Assembly (NCBI RefSeq): GCF_907165195.1
Contig: NZ_OU015584.1
Coordinates: forward strand, 992,001 to 1,056,000
Direction: 5' to 3'
Origin: Parvicella tangerina
Lineage (GTDB): Bacteria > Bacteroidota > Bacteroidia > Flavobacteriales_D > Parvicellaceae
Length of the DNA stretch: 64,000 nucleotides
Shown here: piece by piece, positions 43,041-52,607 of the stretch
Numbering within the stretch: the first letter of the stretch is position 1
Layout: each line of letters starts with the position of its first letter
Made by a program: the position numbers and the translations under genes
Notes under the pieces: generated by a model
What the model was told of the DNA's origin: nothing
The model's input: the letters and a program-made list of their open reading frames with translations, nothing else
Databases searched by the model: none

Positions 43041-43904
43041 ATGAGACAGTTAAAAATAGAAAAAAGCATAACCAATAGAAGTGCTATTTCCTTTAACAAA
43101 TACCTGTTTGACGTTAGCCAAATTGAAATGATCTCTCCTCAAGAGGAGTTTGAATTAGCTGGTAGAATTAGAGAAGGCGATCAGAAGGCATTGGATAAGT
43201 TAGTGAGATCCAACCTAAGGTTTGTGATCTCTGTGGCTAAGCAGTACCAGAATTTTGGTGTGAATTTGCAGGATTTGGTGAATGAAGGGAATATTGGTTT
43301 GATAAAGGCAGCACAGAAATTTGACGAGACAAGAGGTTTTAAGTTCATCTCTTATGCGGTTTGGTGGATTCGTCAGATGATCCAAAAAGCAATTAATGAG
43401 CAAGGGAAAATAGTGAGAATTCCATCTAATAAATCAGGTTTGATGATGAGAATCGCTAGGGCTGAAGATGAATTTTTGCAAAAGAACGAGCGTCTCCCCG
43501 ATGCTGATGAACTAGCGCAAATGTTGGAAGTTACTGAAAAGGAGATCAAGGATACTTATTCAAGTAAATACACTAAATATGACTTAGATGCTCCGATCAC
43601 TAGTGATGACAATACGACTAGGATGGAAAAATTTCAGAGTGATGAGAATTCACTAACAGAAGAACAATTATCCAATAACTCCTTGCATATTGACATTGAA
43701 AGAATGCTTGGCAAGTTAAGCCCTAGAGAGCGAAAAATTGTTCAGGATTATTACGGAGTTGGTGTGAGCAGAAGCAAAACGATTGCTGAGATTTCTTCTG
43801 ACCTGGGGATGTCTAGAGAAAGCATCCGTAAACTCAGAAATAAGGCAATCAAAAAACTAAAGTCAGGCAATATCGAACACATGATGGATTACATCGCCAA
43901 TTGA
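43041..43904 (+). CDS. RNA polymerase sigma factor, RpoD/SigA type
   Basis: A 287-aa sigma-70 of the short Bacteroidota form lacking region 1.1. Region 1.2 near 20-50, region 2 with DLVNEGNIGLIKAAQKFDETRGFKFISYAVWWIRQMI near 75-112, region 3, and region 4.2 with TIAEISSDLGMSRESIRKLRNKAIKKL near 245-273. The N-terminus MRQLKIEKSITNRSAISFNKYL is the usual one for the Bacteroidota primary sigma. However, NFGVNLQDLVNEG is diverged from the common primary form, so a group 2 paralogue is possible. Its gene is after feo and before an S46 peptidase. Confidence 0.9.
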   Translation: MRQLKIEKSITNRSAISFNKYLFDVSQIEMISPQEEFELAGRIREGDQKALDKLVRSNLRFVISVAKQYQNFGVNLQDLVNEGNIGLIKAAQKFDETRGFKFISYAVWWIRQMIQKAINEQGKIVRIPSNKSGLMMRIARAEDEFLQKNERLPDADELAQMLEVTEKEIKDTYSSKYTKYDLDAPITSDDNTTRMEKFQSDENSLTEEQLSNNSLHIDIERMLGKLSPRERKIVQDYYGVGVSRSKTIAEISSDLGMSRESIRKLRNKAIKKLKSGNIEHMMDYIAN

Positions 43905-43944
43905 TATTGACATAGCGTAATAACTAAAATTTGGAACAAAATAT

Positions 43945-43952
43945 TACCTTTG
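43945..43952 (+). promoter_or_regulatory. Promoter -7 box upstream of the S46 peptidase
   Basis: TACCTTTG, a perfect box, located before the hairpin at 43965-43995, so the hairpin would be inside the leader RNA. No clear -33 element. Confidence 0.45.
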
Positions 43953-43964
43953 CTAGGTAGTCAG

Positions 43965-43999
43965 AAAAGCATCCGTCAAGCTGACGGATGCTTTTCGTT
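43965..43999 (+). terminator. Terminator-like hairpin between sigma and S46 genes
   Basis: A perfect 14-bp stem, 43965-43978 with 43982-43995 (core GCATCCGTCA), 3-nt loop, then CGTTTTT. It can end the sigma transcript, but it is also downstream of a -7 box, so it may be an attenuator for the peptidase gene. Confidence 0.8.
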
Positions 44000-44016
44000 T
44001 TTAAAAGAAAAATACC

Positions 44017-46668
44017 ATGAAGTCAATTAAGCTTACCATTTTATCTTTATTCATTACGTTTTCATCTTTTGCGCATGAGGGAATGTGGATTCCTTCTTTG
44101 CTCAAGATTGTTGAAGGAGACATGCAAGCAGAGGGTTTGAAGCTGTCTGCTGAAGATATTTACTCCATTAATAACTCTAGTCTCAAGGATGCAATTGTTC
44201 ACTTTGGCGGAGGATGTACTGCCGAGATCGTATCTGATCAGGGATTAATTTTAACCAATCACCACTGCGGATTATCGCAAGTACAATCGCACTCTTCTGT
44301 AGATCATGACTATATCAAGGATGGTTTTTGGGCAATGTCAAAACAGGAGGAACTGAAAAATGAAGGCTTAACCGCAACACTCATTGTTAGAATAGAAGAT
44401 GTTACAGCTCAGGTAAATGAAGGGGTTACAGATGAGATGGGAGAGAAGGAAGCCTACAAAGCGCAGTATGAAAACATGAAATCAATTGCTTCGAAGGCTA
44501 CGGTGGGTACAAACTACGAAGCGGTAGTTAAGCCTTTTTATTATGGAAACGAGTTTTACCTGATCGTTACGAAAACATTTGAAGATGTGCGATTGGTTGG
44601 CGCTCCACCAGCTGGAATTGGAAAGTTTGGAGGAGACACAGATAATTGGATCTGGCCAAGACATACTGGAGATTTTTCTGTTTTCAGAATTTATGCGGAT
44701 AAGAATAATAACCCCGCAAAAATATCTGATGATAATGTTCCTTATCGTCCGGATAATTGGCTAAAGGTTTCTATGGAAGGAGTACAGGAAGATGATTTTA
44801 CAATGGTGTTTGGCTTTCCCGGGAGAACGTATCAATATATGACATCTTACGAAGTGGAAGACTACATTAATGTGGTTACACCAAAGCGTATTGAAATGCG
44901 CACGGCAAGTTTAGATGTTATTGATGCAAAAATGAAGCAGTCGGATGAGGTGAGAATCAAATATACTTCAAAGCAAGCACGAATTTCTAATGCACACAAG
45001 AAGTGGATTGGACAATTGTTAGGGTTAAAAGAGAAAGATGCATTACAACAAAAGAAGGATTTCGAAGCAGAATACCTCAAGAGGGTACCAAAAGATGGCA
45101 AGTATAAAAACGTTCTGCAAGACCTTAAGGAAGTGCAAGAAGGTTTCTTGAAATACGATCTGGCTCGTTCCCTTTGGATTGAAATTTGGTACTACGGTCC
45201 TGAGATCATTCGTTTTGCGAATGGCTTTGAAGGAATGCTTCAGGAGACTACCTATATGGAGACATTTAGAAAGAAAAATGAAGGGTATAGAGGTTTTTTC
45301 AAAAACTATGATGTGAGTGTCGATAAGGCGGTCTTTGAAAAGTTGATTCCCATGTACGTTCAGGCTTTAGACCACGGGCTGAGGCCAGAGGAAATTCCTA
45401 CAGGAAACAATTGGGCAGCAGATTATACCGAAATGATATACAGTAAATCCATCTTCTGTGATTCGGTTAAACTTCAGAAGTTTTTAATGAAACCGCAGAA
45501 GAAGCAAATCAAAATGTTGCAAAAAGACCCTGCGTTTAAATTGGCACAGAGTATCATGCTGACCTACAAAGGCGAAGTGGAACCCATGTACTATGATTAC
45601 TACCTTAAGAAGGACGGTTTAATGAAGAAGTACTTGGCAGCTCAAATGGAGTATTTCCCAGAAAAGAAATTCTTTGCAGATGCCAATAGTACGCTAAGAC
45701 TAACTTATGGAAAAATTGAGGGTGCATCTCCAAGAGATGGTATGGCTTATACCTATTACACTACGATTGACGGTATCATTCAAAAGAATAATACGGGTGA
45801 AGAGGACTTTGAAATGCCTGAAAGAGTTCGAGAACTTTGGAAAGCAAAAGATTATGGTCCGTACGCTACTGATGGAGAATTAAGAGTTTGTCTTTTAGGT
45901 TCTAATCATACCACAGGAGGAAACTCAGGTAGTCCAGCTCTGAATGGAGAGGGACACCTGATCGGTATTAACTTTGACAGAAGTTGGGAAAGTACGATGA
46001 GTGACATCATGTTTGATCCGAGTATCTGTAGAAACATCATGGTAGACATTAAGTACGTTCTATGGGTGATGGATAAGTATGCAGGAGCTGGACATCTAGT
46101 AAAAGAAATGGATTTGGTAGATGCCGATTACCGGGAGCAACAGTATTTAAAAGAAATGAAGGGTAAAGTTCAGATGTTTACCAATAGACTGCAAGATGTT
46201 CCGAACGATGTCTATGCATTACTGGGAAGGTCTTATGTGTTTAAGGAAATGGGAATGACACAAGAGTACTTGGCAGATATTAACCAAGTGCTAAAAATTG
46301 ACCTTAAGAACATAGCAGCTTTGAATCAAAAGGCAGATTACTTGCAAAGCAAAGGTAAGTTTGACGAGGCATTGTCATTAACCAAAGAGTCACTCAAGAT
46401 AAAGAGTGGAGTGGATAATTTGGAGGCCATGTTTATTCAGGGTAAAACATTAATGGGACTTGACGAGAATACTAAGGCTTTGAGCGTATTTGATGAGGTC
46501 ATTGAGTTGGATTTTACGGTGTTTGATGCTTATTACTTTAGAGGCATTTGTCATCAGGAACTTGGGAATTTGGATGAAGCCTGCAAGAATTTTGAACTTG
46601 CTGCTAAAATGGGGCATGAGAAAGCACAAGAAATTCACTACCTGAATTGTGATCTTGGAGCCTGGTAG
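44017..46668 (+). CDS. S46 family dipeptidyl-peptidase, DPP11-like, with TPR extension
   Basis: An 883-aa exported serine peptidase; signal peptide up to SSFAHE. The trypsin-like triad is visible: TNHHCG (His82/83), GGDTDNW (Asp207-209 area) and TGGNSGSP (Ser637). Arg655 lies 18 residues after the Ser in INFDRSWE, the position of Arg673 in P. gingivalis DPP11, which selects Asp/Glu at P1; DPP7-type has Gly. So an Asp/Glu-specific dipeptidyl-peptidase is predicted. S46 enzymes are usually ~720 aa; here residues after ~725 form TPR-like repeats, an unusual extension. It precedes a deacetylase-like gene by 5 nt. Confidence 0.9.
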   Translation: MKSIKLTILSLFITFSSFAHEGMWIPSLLKIVEGDMQAEGLKLSAEDIYSINNSSLKDAIVHFGGGCTAEIVSDQGLILTNHHCGLSQVQSHSSVDHDYIKDGFWAMSKQEELKNEGLTATLIVRIEDVTAQVNEGVTDEMGEKEAYKAQYENMKSIASKATVGTNYEAVVKPFYYGNEFYLIVTKTFEDVRLVGAPPAGIGKFGGDTDNWIWPRHTGDFSVFRIYADKNNNPAKISDDNVPYRPDNWLKVSMEGVQEDDFTMVFGFPGRTYQYMTSYEVEDYINVVTPKRIEMRTASLDVIDAKMKQSDEVRIKYTSKQARISNAHKKWIGQLLGLKEKDALQQKKDFEAEYLKRVPKDGKYKNVLQDLKEVQEGFLKYDLARSLWIEIWYYGPEIIRFANGFEGMLQETTYMETFRKKNEGYRGFFKNYDVSVDKAVFEKLIPMYVQALDHGLRPEEIPTGNNWAADYTEMIYSKSIFCDSVKLQKFLMKPQKKQIKMLQKDPAFKLAQSIMLTYKGEVEPMYYDYYLKKDGLMKKYLAAQMEYFPEKKFFADANSTLRLTYGKIEGASPRDGMAYTYYTTIDGIIQKNNTGEEDFEMPERVRELWKAKDYGPYATDGELRVCLLGSNHTTGGNSGSPALNGEGHLIGINFDRSWESTMSDIMFDPSICRNIMVDIKYVLWVMDKYAGAGHLVKEMDLVDADYREQQYLKEMKGKVQMFTNRLQDVPNDVYALLGRSYVFKEMGMTQEYLADINQVLKIDLKNIAALNQKADYLQSKGKFDEALSLTKESLKIKSGVDNLEAMFIQGKTLMGLDENTKALSVFDEVIELDFTVFDAYYFRGICHQELGNLDEACKNFELAAKMGHEKAQEIHYLNCDLGAW

Positions 46669-46673
46669 TAGCC

Positions 46674-47975
46674 ATGTTAAAGGTATTTGTTGAAAATAAG
46701 TCAAATAGGCTTTTATATGCTCTAGACTTGGTTTTAAATCAGGTAGGAGGGCTAAAATTCAAGGTTGCCGATAATACGGAAGATCTTCACCCTGATGATC
46801 ACGTAATTAACTATTCTGGAAGAAATATCCAAGGTTCCTTTCAGATCCACCCTCATGGGTTGTTGTTTGAAAAGGATGTTCAGATTGGAGATATACCATT
46901 TAGCTACCGCTCAGACAAGATGCTAGTAAGTGTCTTCCCAACAGAATTTGATGATCTAGGTTTTGATGTTTTTGCTGCGTCATTCTACATAGCAACTCGG
47001 TATGAAGAGTACCGAAAATTTGAAGCCGATGAGCACGGTCGGTATACGAGTAAACACTCGATTCAAAGTAAAATAGGAATTCTTAAACGTCCGATCATTA
47101 ATATTTGGGTGAAGGAGTTAAAGAAGTTACTCGAAAAAAAGTGGAATATCACCTTTCCTGAGTCGCGCTCATTTAGAACGATCAATACCATTGATGTGGA
47201 TGTTGCTTTCGCCTACTTAGCTAAAGGAGCAGTTAGAGGAACTGGAGGGCTAGGTAAAGAAATTCTTAAAGGAGATTTTAGCTCAGCAAAGAACAGGATC
47301 AATACCATGACAAACAAAGAGAAAGATCCGTTAGACACGTATGATTTTATAAAAGAAACAGCAACCAATAACGGTGTGGAGAGTATCTTTTTCCTGTTGC
47401 TCGGAGACTACAAAAAGCCCTATGACACGCCCAATGACTTTACATCAGTAGTTTACCGGGAGTTAGTGCAAAGACTAGCGTCCTTTTCTCAAATCGGAAT
47501 TCACCCTTCTTATAATTCCTATTTGAATGAAGGTAAACTGTTAAAGGAGATAGATCGATTAAAAGCACTTACCAAGTTAGAGAACGTAATTGCCAGAAAA
47601 CATTTTTTACGCTTGTCCATACCTGACTCTTATCGCCTGATGGAAAAAGTGGGAATAACTGACGACTACACGATGGGATACGCAGATCAGATTGGTTTTA
47701 GAGCGGGGTTATGCACACCTTTTAAACCTTTTGATGTACTTCAAGATAAGGTCTTGAATATTCAGGTTCATCCGTTTGCTTATATGGATGGAACCTTACG
47801 AGAGTATCTCCATTTATCTGCTGATGAAGCAGTAAAAGAAGTTGAGTTCTTGAAGCGAGAAGTAAAAAATGTAAATGGAGAGTTTATTGGGATCTGGCAT
47901 AACACTTCTTTGACAGATACAGGTGAATGGGAGGGGTGGCGAGAAGTTTATGAAGTTGGGTTAGGCAACTCTTGA
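46674..47975 (+). CDS. Polysaccharide deacetylase-like protein
   Basis: A 433-aa protein. The N-terminal ~150 residues are a separate alpha/beta region; the C-terminal ~280 look like an NodB-type carbohydrate esterase domain with TIDVDVAFAY (metal Asp), IGIHPSYNSY (metal His), and GFRAGLCTPFKPFD (substrate Arg). The match is to a divergent Bacteroidota family, not classical NodB. The substrate is perhaps a cell-envelope glycan. It is coupled to the S46 gene. Confidence 0.75.
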   Translation: MLKVFVENKSNRLLYALDLVLNQVGGLKFKVADNTEDLHPDDHVINYSGRNIQGSFQIHPHGLLFEKDVQIGDIPFSYRSDKMLVSVFPTEFDDLGFDVFAASFYIATRYEEYRKFEADEHGRYTSKHSIQSKIGILKRPIINIWVKELKKLLEKKWNITFPESRSFRTINTIDVDVAFAYLAKGAVRGTGGLGKEILKGDFSSAKNRINTMTNKEKDPLDTYDFIKETATNNGVESIFFLLLGDYKKPYDTPNDFTSVVYRELVQRLASFSQIGIHPSYNSYLNEGKLLKEIDRLKALTKLENVIARKHFLRLSIPDSYRLMEKVGITDDYTMGYADQIGFRAGLCTPFKPFDVLQDKVLNIQVHPFAYMDGTLREYLHLSADEAVKEVEFLKREVKNVNGEFIGIWHNTSLTDTGEWEGWREVYEVGLGNS

Positions 47976-47997
47976 TCTATCATCGAGTCTTTATAGT

Positions 47998-48921
47998 GTG
48001 AAAAAACTACTCTTTCTCATAGTAATTGTTTTCTGTTCCCTTTCGGTGAATGCGCAGCAGTATAAGTTGTTGCCTGATTCATGTACGTATTGTATGTATA
48101 AGAAAAAAATAGGACCCTATTGGATGGATGGTGTGAATGAGATTATTCCCAATTTAGATACAATGATCAATGGGAAGCAGTATACTGCTGGAAGCTGGAA
48201 GGTATATTTTAGACAAGAAGGAGATCTAGTTTATTGTCTTCATCAGGATTCCATTCAGGAAGAAATTGTCATGGATTTTAACGTAGCGATTGGTGATACA
48301 CTTTATAATCTATACTCAAGAGATGGTTGGTGGAATAAATATCACGCTAGGGTAATTGTTGTTGATTCAGTTTTGCTAGGTGATGGTTCGTTTCATACTT
48401 ATATTGAACTTGAAGGTTTTCAAATGTTTGATGGTTATCAATGGGAAAGCCATACTTGGGAGATTAAGTGGAACGAAAAAGGGCTGTGTAATTGTGGAGG
48501 AACTTATAATGTTTTGGGAGGCTTAACAACTAACACTCCTTTGGATTATCAGATTCTTGATGGTCCATATTATGTGAATCCTGTGTATTGCACAACTGAC
48601 ACGCTGGTGCCAAATGAGTGTTACGATTTCGGACATACTTGCAGTAATTGCAGTCCGATTTTATCTGAAGTAAATGAAAATGAAAACTCGATAATCAACT
48701 TATACCCCAATCCAGCATCAACTCAGATCTACCTTGAATCTTCATTGCTGGGAGTGCAGCAACTTTCCATATTCTCGATGACGGGAAAGTTGATTGAATC
48801 AGTTTCATTTCGAGGGCAATATACGTTGGATGTTGAACACTATACCGAAGGATTCTACGTTTACGTCTGCAGAGATGAATTTGGAAACCAAACTACCGGT
48901 AAGATCGTTGTGGATCGTTAA
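47998..48921 (+). CDS. T9SS-exported protein of unknown function
   Basis: A 307-aa protein with a GTG start and a signal peptide ending SVNAQQ. The mature part has several Cys pairs (CTYCMYKK, CNCGG, CSNCSPI). The C-terminal ~75 residues are a T9SS type A sorting domain (INLYPNPASTQIYLES ... FYVYVCRDEFGNQTTGKIVV). No catalytic motif. The next gene begins inside its last codons. Confidence 0.8.
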   Translation: MKKLLFLIVIVFCSLSVNAQQYKLLPDSCTYCMYKKKIGPYWMDGVNEIIPNLDTMINGKQYTAGSWKVYFRQEGDLVYCLHQDSIQEEIVMDFNVAIGDTLYNLYSRDGWWNKYHARVIVVDSVLLGDGSFHTYIELEGFQMFDGYQWESHTWEIKWNEKGLCNCGGTYNVLGGLTTNTPLDYQILDGPYYVNPVYCTTDTLVPNECYDFGHTCSNCSPILSEVNENENSIINLYPNPASTQIYLESSLLGVQQLSIFSMTGKLIESVSFRGQYTLDVEHYTEGFYVYVCRDEFGNQTTGKIVVDR

Positions 48922-50083
48922 AACTGGTTGCGTCTGCGCAATTCTAAGTTTTAATATTTCAACAGGTTTTTCTCAAAATTGGACTGAAGAGTCTGAATTC
49001 GCTGGGATTGAACGTGATGATGCAGTAGGGTTTTCTGTTGGAAATACGGGTTTTGTGGGGACAGGAAGAGATGCTGGATTCCAATATACCTCGGATTTCT
49101 ATAAATTCGAAAATGACAGTTGGAGTCAAATTCCATCTATACTGGGAGATGCTCGTCAATACTGTTCATCATTTTCGTTTAGCAATCAAGGCTGTATTGT
49201 AAATGGAGTAAATGCTAGTGATCAAGTTCTAAATGAACTGCAGTGTTTTGATCCAGAATTGAATGAATGGAGTTATCACTCTACATTCCCAGGCTTGCCT
49301 AGATTACAAAGCGCTTCTTTTTCAATAGGAGAAAAAGGTTATTGTGGGTCCGGAAGAAATGATACGCTAGTTTTCAGTGACTGGTATGTTTATGATCCTG
49401 TTCGCGACACATGGAATGGAATTTCTGATTTTCCAGATGAACGGTATGAAAGTGTAACTTTTGTTATAAACGGTATTGCTTATGTTGGTCTTGGGGCTAA
49501 TCTCGATGGGGATTTTTTTAACACGTTTTACAGATATAGTCCATTAGAATCAAGTTGGTTTAGGATAGCTGAATTTCCTGGTTTGGCTAGAACATATAGT
49601 CAGGGATTTAATCAAGATGGTAAAGGTTTTGTTTGTGGAGGTATGGATGAGAACGGTAATATTTTGAATGAGTGTTGGGAGTATGATCCGAGTATTGATG
49701 AATGGAGTCAAGTTGATGATTTTCCTAAAAAAATGAGAGGGATGTCTCATTTTAAGTTATCAGGTTGCAACTATTTCGTGACTGGATTAGATGAAAGCTT
49801 CAACAGAATTAAGAGTACATACAGCTCTTGTACAGATGAGGAGATTGGAGATGGTTTTTTAATCTATCCCAATCCATCAATTGGCAAGATAGCTATTGTA
49901 GTGGAAAGCGAGTTTGAAGAAACCAATCTTCAAATATTCAATGTCCTCGGAAAATTGGTTTATCAATCATCCATAACGTTCTCCTATACTCTTTTAGACT
50001 TAAGTGATTTTGATGTGGGGGTATATATCTTGTATTTCAGAAATGATAAAAGAGAAATAATCAAGAAGCTGGTACTAAACTAA
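48908..50083 (+). CDS. Kelch-repeat T9SS-exported protein
   Basis: I take the TTG at 48908, overlapping the previous stop by 14 nt, because a signal-peptide-like stretch follows it (LWIVKTGCVCAILSFNISTGFSQ); no ATG exists in between. About 391 aa. Five or six Kelch-type blades, with a W-x-x-(I/V)-x-x-FP-x-x-R pattern and G-(Y/F)-x-G-x-G segments, form a probable beta-propeller. It ends in a T9SS type A sorting domain (IYPNPSIGKIAIVV ... VLGKLVYQSS). Surface or secreted binding role inferred. Confidence 0.78.
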   Translation: MWIVKTGCVCAILSFNISTGFSQNWTEESEFAGIERDDAVGFSVGNTGFVGTGRDAGFQYTSDFYKFENDSWSQIPSILGDARQYCSSFSFSNQGCIVNGVNASDQVLNELQCFDPELNEWSYHSTFPGLPRLQSASFSIGEKGYCGSGRNDTLVFSDWYVYDPVRDTWNGISDFPDERYESVTFVINGIAYVGLGANLDGDFFNTFYRYSPLESSWFRIAEFPGLARTYSQGFNQDGKGFVCGGMDENGNILNECWEYDPSIDEWSQVDDFPKKMRGMSHFKLSGCNYFVTGLDESFNRIKSTYSSCTDEEIGDGFLIYPNPSIGKIAIVVESEFEETNLQIFNVLGKLVYQSSITFSYTLLDLSDFDVGVYILYFRNDKREIIKKLVLN

Positions 50084-50113
50084 AAAAGCACCTCCTTATC
50101 AGAAAGTGCTTTT
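50084..50113. terminator. Bidirectional terminator between convergent T9SS genes
   Basis: AAAAGCAC (50084-50091) pairs with GTGCTTTT (50106-50113); A/T tracts at both ends allow termination in both directions. Confidence 0.75.
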
Positions 50114-50139
50114 CAGTTGTTTCATTGGTATTACTGATC

Positions 50140-51528
50140 TTAGTGCTGAACAGTAATTTTTTTAGTTGTTACAGAAATATCGTTAGAGATCTCTACGATG
50201 TACTGTCCGCTGTAAACTGTTTTCGTATCGAAATAAGCAATGGTCGATCCTTGCTTAATTTGTGTGCTATGAATTAATCTACCTGACATGTCATATAGTT
50301 TTACTTCAAAGTTCTCAGTGTTACTGTTCATCAGCTGAATAGCAATAAGATCTGAAGCAGGGTTAGGGAAAACATTCACCTGCACGTGTTCTAGATCAAT
50401 AACTGAAGATGTTCCTGGTGTATAAGTGGTTGTCGTTTCAGTGATAGAAGTAACTTCTCCGCCATCAACGTTTCCATAGTAGGTAGGGCCTACCATATAT
50501 GGAAATGCTGAATTCCAGTTCTCATCCACAGTGGCAAAATAGCAATAGATTCCATTTGGATATTCTGGTGTTACACAGAATCTTCCATTGTGTTCATCTA
50601 AATCACCAAATGATAAGTTAAACTCATAATCTTCACGGTAGTATCCAAGGGGATAAGTGGCGTCTACATCAGGACCGTCTGTAACATCAGTGCCATCGTA
50701 GTAGTGTGTTCTTTGCGTCATACTACTTCTTAACTGATAACTCGATTGTATTCTCTTAATACCTCCTGAACCATCAGGGTTTGCATAACCGTAAGGACCG
50801 TATACGGGAAATCCATCAAATGCGTATCCTAGTAAAGGAGAATGCTGTGTGGAATCAATGACGTATAAGCCATCACTCACATAGAGATCACAAACATCAG
50901 AAACTTCAACAAGGTCTAAGTTGAACGCAGATGGGTTTTGGTGGTGATGATAGGCTCCTCCTTCAAGAGTTCCTCCAGGTCCGGGTCCTCCACTAAAAAT
51001 TGGAGAAGGATGTCCCTTTGAACAATCAAATCCTTCATTCTCTGCCAGTATAGCATCTCTATTCCATACTCCGTCTCCTGTTCCACCAAGTGGTCCACCA
51101 GCGTCACTTCCCGAGGACAGACTGTAGGAAACTCCATCTCTATAATCATACATAGCTACTCCATTGATCCATATTCCTATAGAGCCCATTTGAGTGGCAG
51201 TTGCAGTCCCTGAGTTTTGAGAAGGGTTAAGAGGTATTTTGTAGATATAGTCGTTGTCAGTAGCTTGAGCTGGGTTGCCATCTTGATAAGGCCCCACGAT
51301 ATATGAGGGTATTCCAGAACAAGAGATGTAAGCGTAATTAGTAGAGAACTCTACTTGTTGAACATTGGCTTCATAGGAGTCGTTAATTGGTGTTGAGTTA
51401 CCGGCAACATAGTGGCTTCCTGTTAATCCCGTTGTATTGATCATCCATGAGGTGATCGCTGGATTCGTCTGCGCATTGATAGCTAAAGCAGATGAGATCG
51501 CGAGTGCGAATAGTACGTTTTTTTTCAT
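50140..51528 (-). CDS. T9SS-exported YHYH domain protein
   Basis: A 462-aa protein with signal peptide ending NAQ, then a YHYH domain: GGAYHHHQ at 181-187, LLGYAFDGFPVYGPYGY at 222-238, and DEHNGRFCVTPEYPNGIYCYFAT near 301-323. The last ~75 residues are a T9SS type A sorting domain (VNVFPNPASDLIAIQL). The His/Tyr-rich signature suggests metal binding, but the function of the family is not established. It is the last gene of the directon with MbnH, MbnP and the ECF module, 38 nt after mbnH. Confidence 0.88.
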   Translation of the reverse strand: MKKNVLFALAISSALAINAQTNPAITSWMINTTGLTGSHYVAGNSTPINDSYEANVQQVEFSTNYAYISCSGIPSYIVGPYQDGNPAQATDNDYIYKIPLNPSQNSGTATATQMGSIGIWINGVAMYDYRDGVSYSLSSGSDAGGPLGGTGDGVWNRDAILAENEGFDCSKGHPSPIFSGGPGPGGTLEGGAYHHHQNPSAFNLDLVEVSDVCDLYVSDGLYVIDSTQHSPLLGYAFDGFPVYGPYGYANPDGSGGIKRIQSSYQLRSSMTQRTHYYDGTDVTDGPDVDATYPLGYYREDYEFNLSFGDLDEHNGRFCVTPEYPNGIYCYFATVDENWNSAFPYMVGPTYYGNVDGGEVTSITETTTTYTPGTSSVIDLEHVQVNVFPNPASDLIAIQLMNSNTENFEVKLYDMSGRLIHSTQIKQGSTIAYFDTKTVYSGQYIVEISNDISVTTKKITVQH

Positions 51529-51566
51529 AGTTGTTATGATTTGTTTATAGGTTAGACGATATAATT

Positions 51567-52607
51567 CTATTCATCCTTCGTTTGAGGGAAAAAAAACTCA
51601 AATGGGAAGGAATATTTTTGGTTAAATAGGAATTCCTTGTCTGTTAATGTCAACAGAAAAGCAACCAAATCCGTTTTTTCATGATCAGTCAACGAAATTG
51701 GACGCTGAAGTCTGTGGTCGAGATGATCATTCTCAAGAGGAACTTCAGAAGTATAGAAATTCAAGACTTCGCGTAAGGTTTGGAATCTTCCGTCATGCAT
51801 ATACGGATAGGAAAATTCAATATTTCTGAGCGTTGGTATTTTAAAGTGCAAACTGTCCTCAGAACTATTTGTAATTTTCATTCTTCCAAAATCATTCAAC
51901 GAGGAATCCACGGGAAGACCATTCCATACAAACTCATTGGATGTAAACAAGGGGGCTTGGTGACATGAAGCACAATTCTTAAGAAAAAGCTGATAGCCAT
52001 TTCTCTCCTGATCGGTGAATTCATTATTGCCGGCCATCACTTGATCAAACTTAGCGTTCTTACTTTCTAACGTGGCCATAAAAGCTCCTATTGCTTTTAG
52101 CGTGTGTTCACCAGTTACCACTGGGTTTCCAAAAGCCGCCTGGAATAATTGCTGATAACTGGGATTGTGATTCAATTTGTAAACAACGTTTTCAATATTT
52201 TCTCCCATTTCATCGGGGTGACTAATAGGAGCCAGTGCCTGAGCATCCAGATTGTGAATAGCTCCATCCCACATGAACTGCTTTTGATAGGCTAAATTCA
52301 TTAGAGCTGGTGAGTTGCGCGTACCTATTCTATCAGCAATGCCATGGCTAAGTTGATGATCAACATGAGTAAATGCTGAATATTGTGAATGACATGAAGC
52401 ACAAGAGATAGTGCTATCTGACGAAAGAATTGGATCATAAAAAAGTACTCTTCCCAAATAGATTTTTTCTGCCGTCAGCGGATTAGAGATGGTGTCGTAC
52501 TGATACGCAGGCCATTCTATCATCTCCTCAGATAGATTTGACGGGATGGAAAGTTCTATTAAAGAAACCGTAGATATTAACGCTATGATGAGAGCAACAG
52601 GTTTCAA
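51567..52607 (-). CDS. Diheme cytochrome c peroxidase-like protein, MbnH/MauG family
   Basis: A 346-aa exported protein starting at TTG directly after the MbnP stop codon. It has two c-type heme sites: CASCH at 69-73 and at 212-216. YMHDGRF near 269-275 is the conserved loop of the bacterial peroxidase/MauG family, which supplies the second heme ligand in that superfamily. It is adjacent to an MbnP-like gene. In methanotrophs MbnH uses peroxide to convert a Trp in MbnP to kynurenine; the pairing here makes that the best hypothesis, though a plain cytochrome c peroxidase cannot be excluded. Confidence 0.87.
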   Translation of the reverse strand: MKPVALIIALISTVSLIELSIPSNLSEEMIEWPAYQYDTISNPLTAEKIYLGRVLFYDPILSSDSTISCASCHSQYSAFTHVDHQLSHGIADRIGTRNSPALMNLAYQKQFMWDGAIHNLDAQALAPISHPDEMGENIENVVYKLNHNPSYQQLFQAAFGNPVVTGEHTLKAIGAFMATLESKNAKFDQVMAGNNEFTDQERNGYQLFLKNCASCHQAPLFTSNEFVWNGLPVDSSLNDFGRMKITNSSEDSLHFKIPTLRNIEFSYPYMHDGRFQTLREVLNFYTSEVPLENDHLDHRLQRPISLTDHEKTDLVAFLLTLTDKEFLFNQKYSFPFEFFFPQTKDE

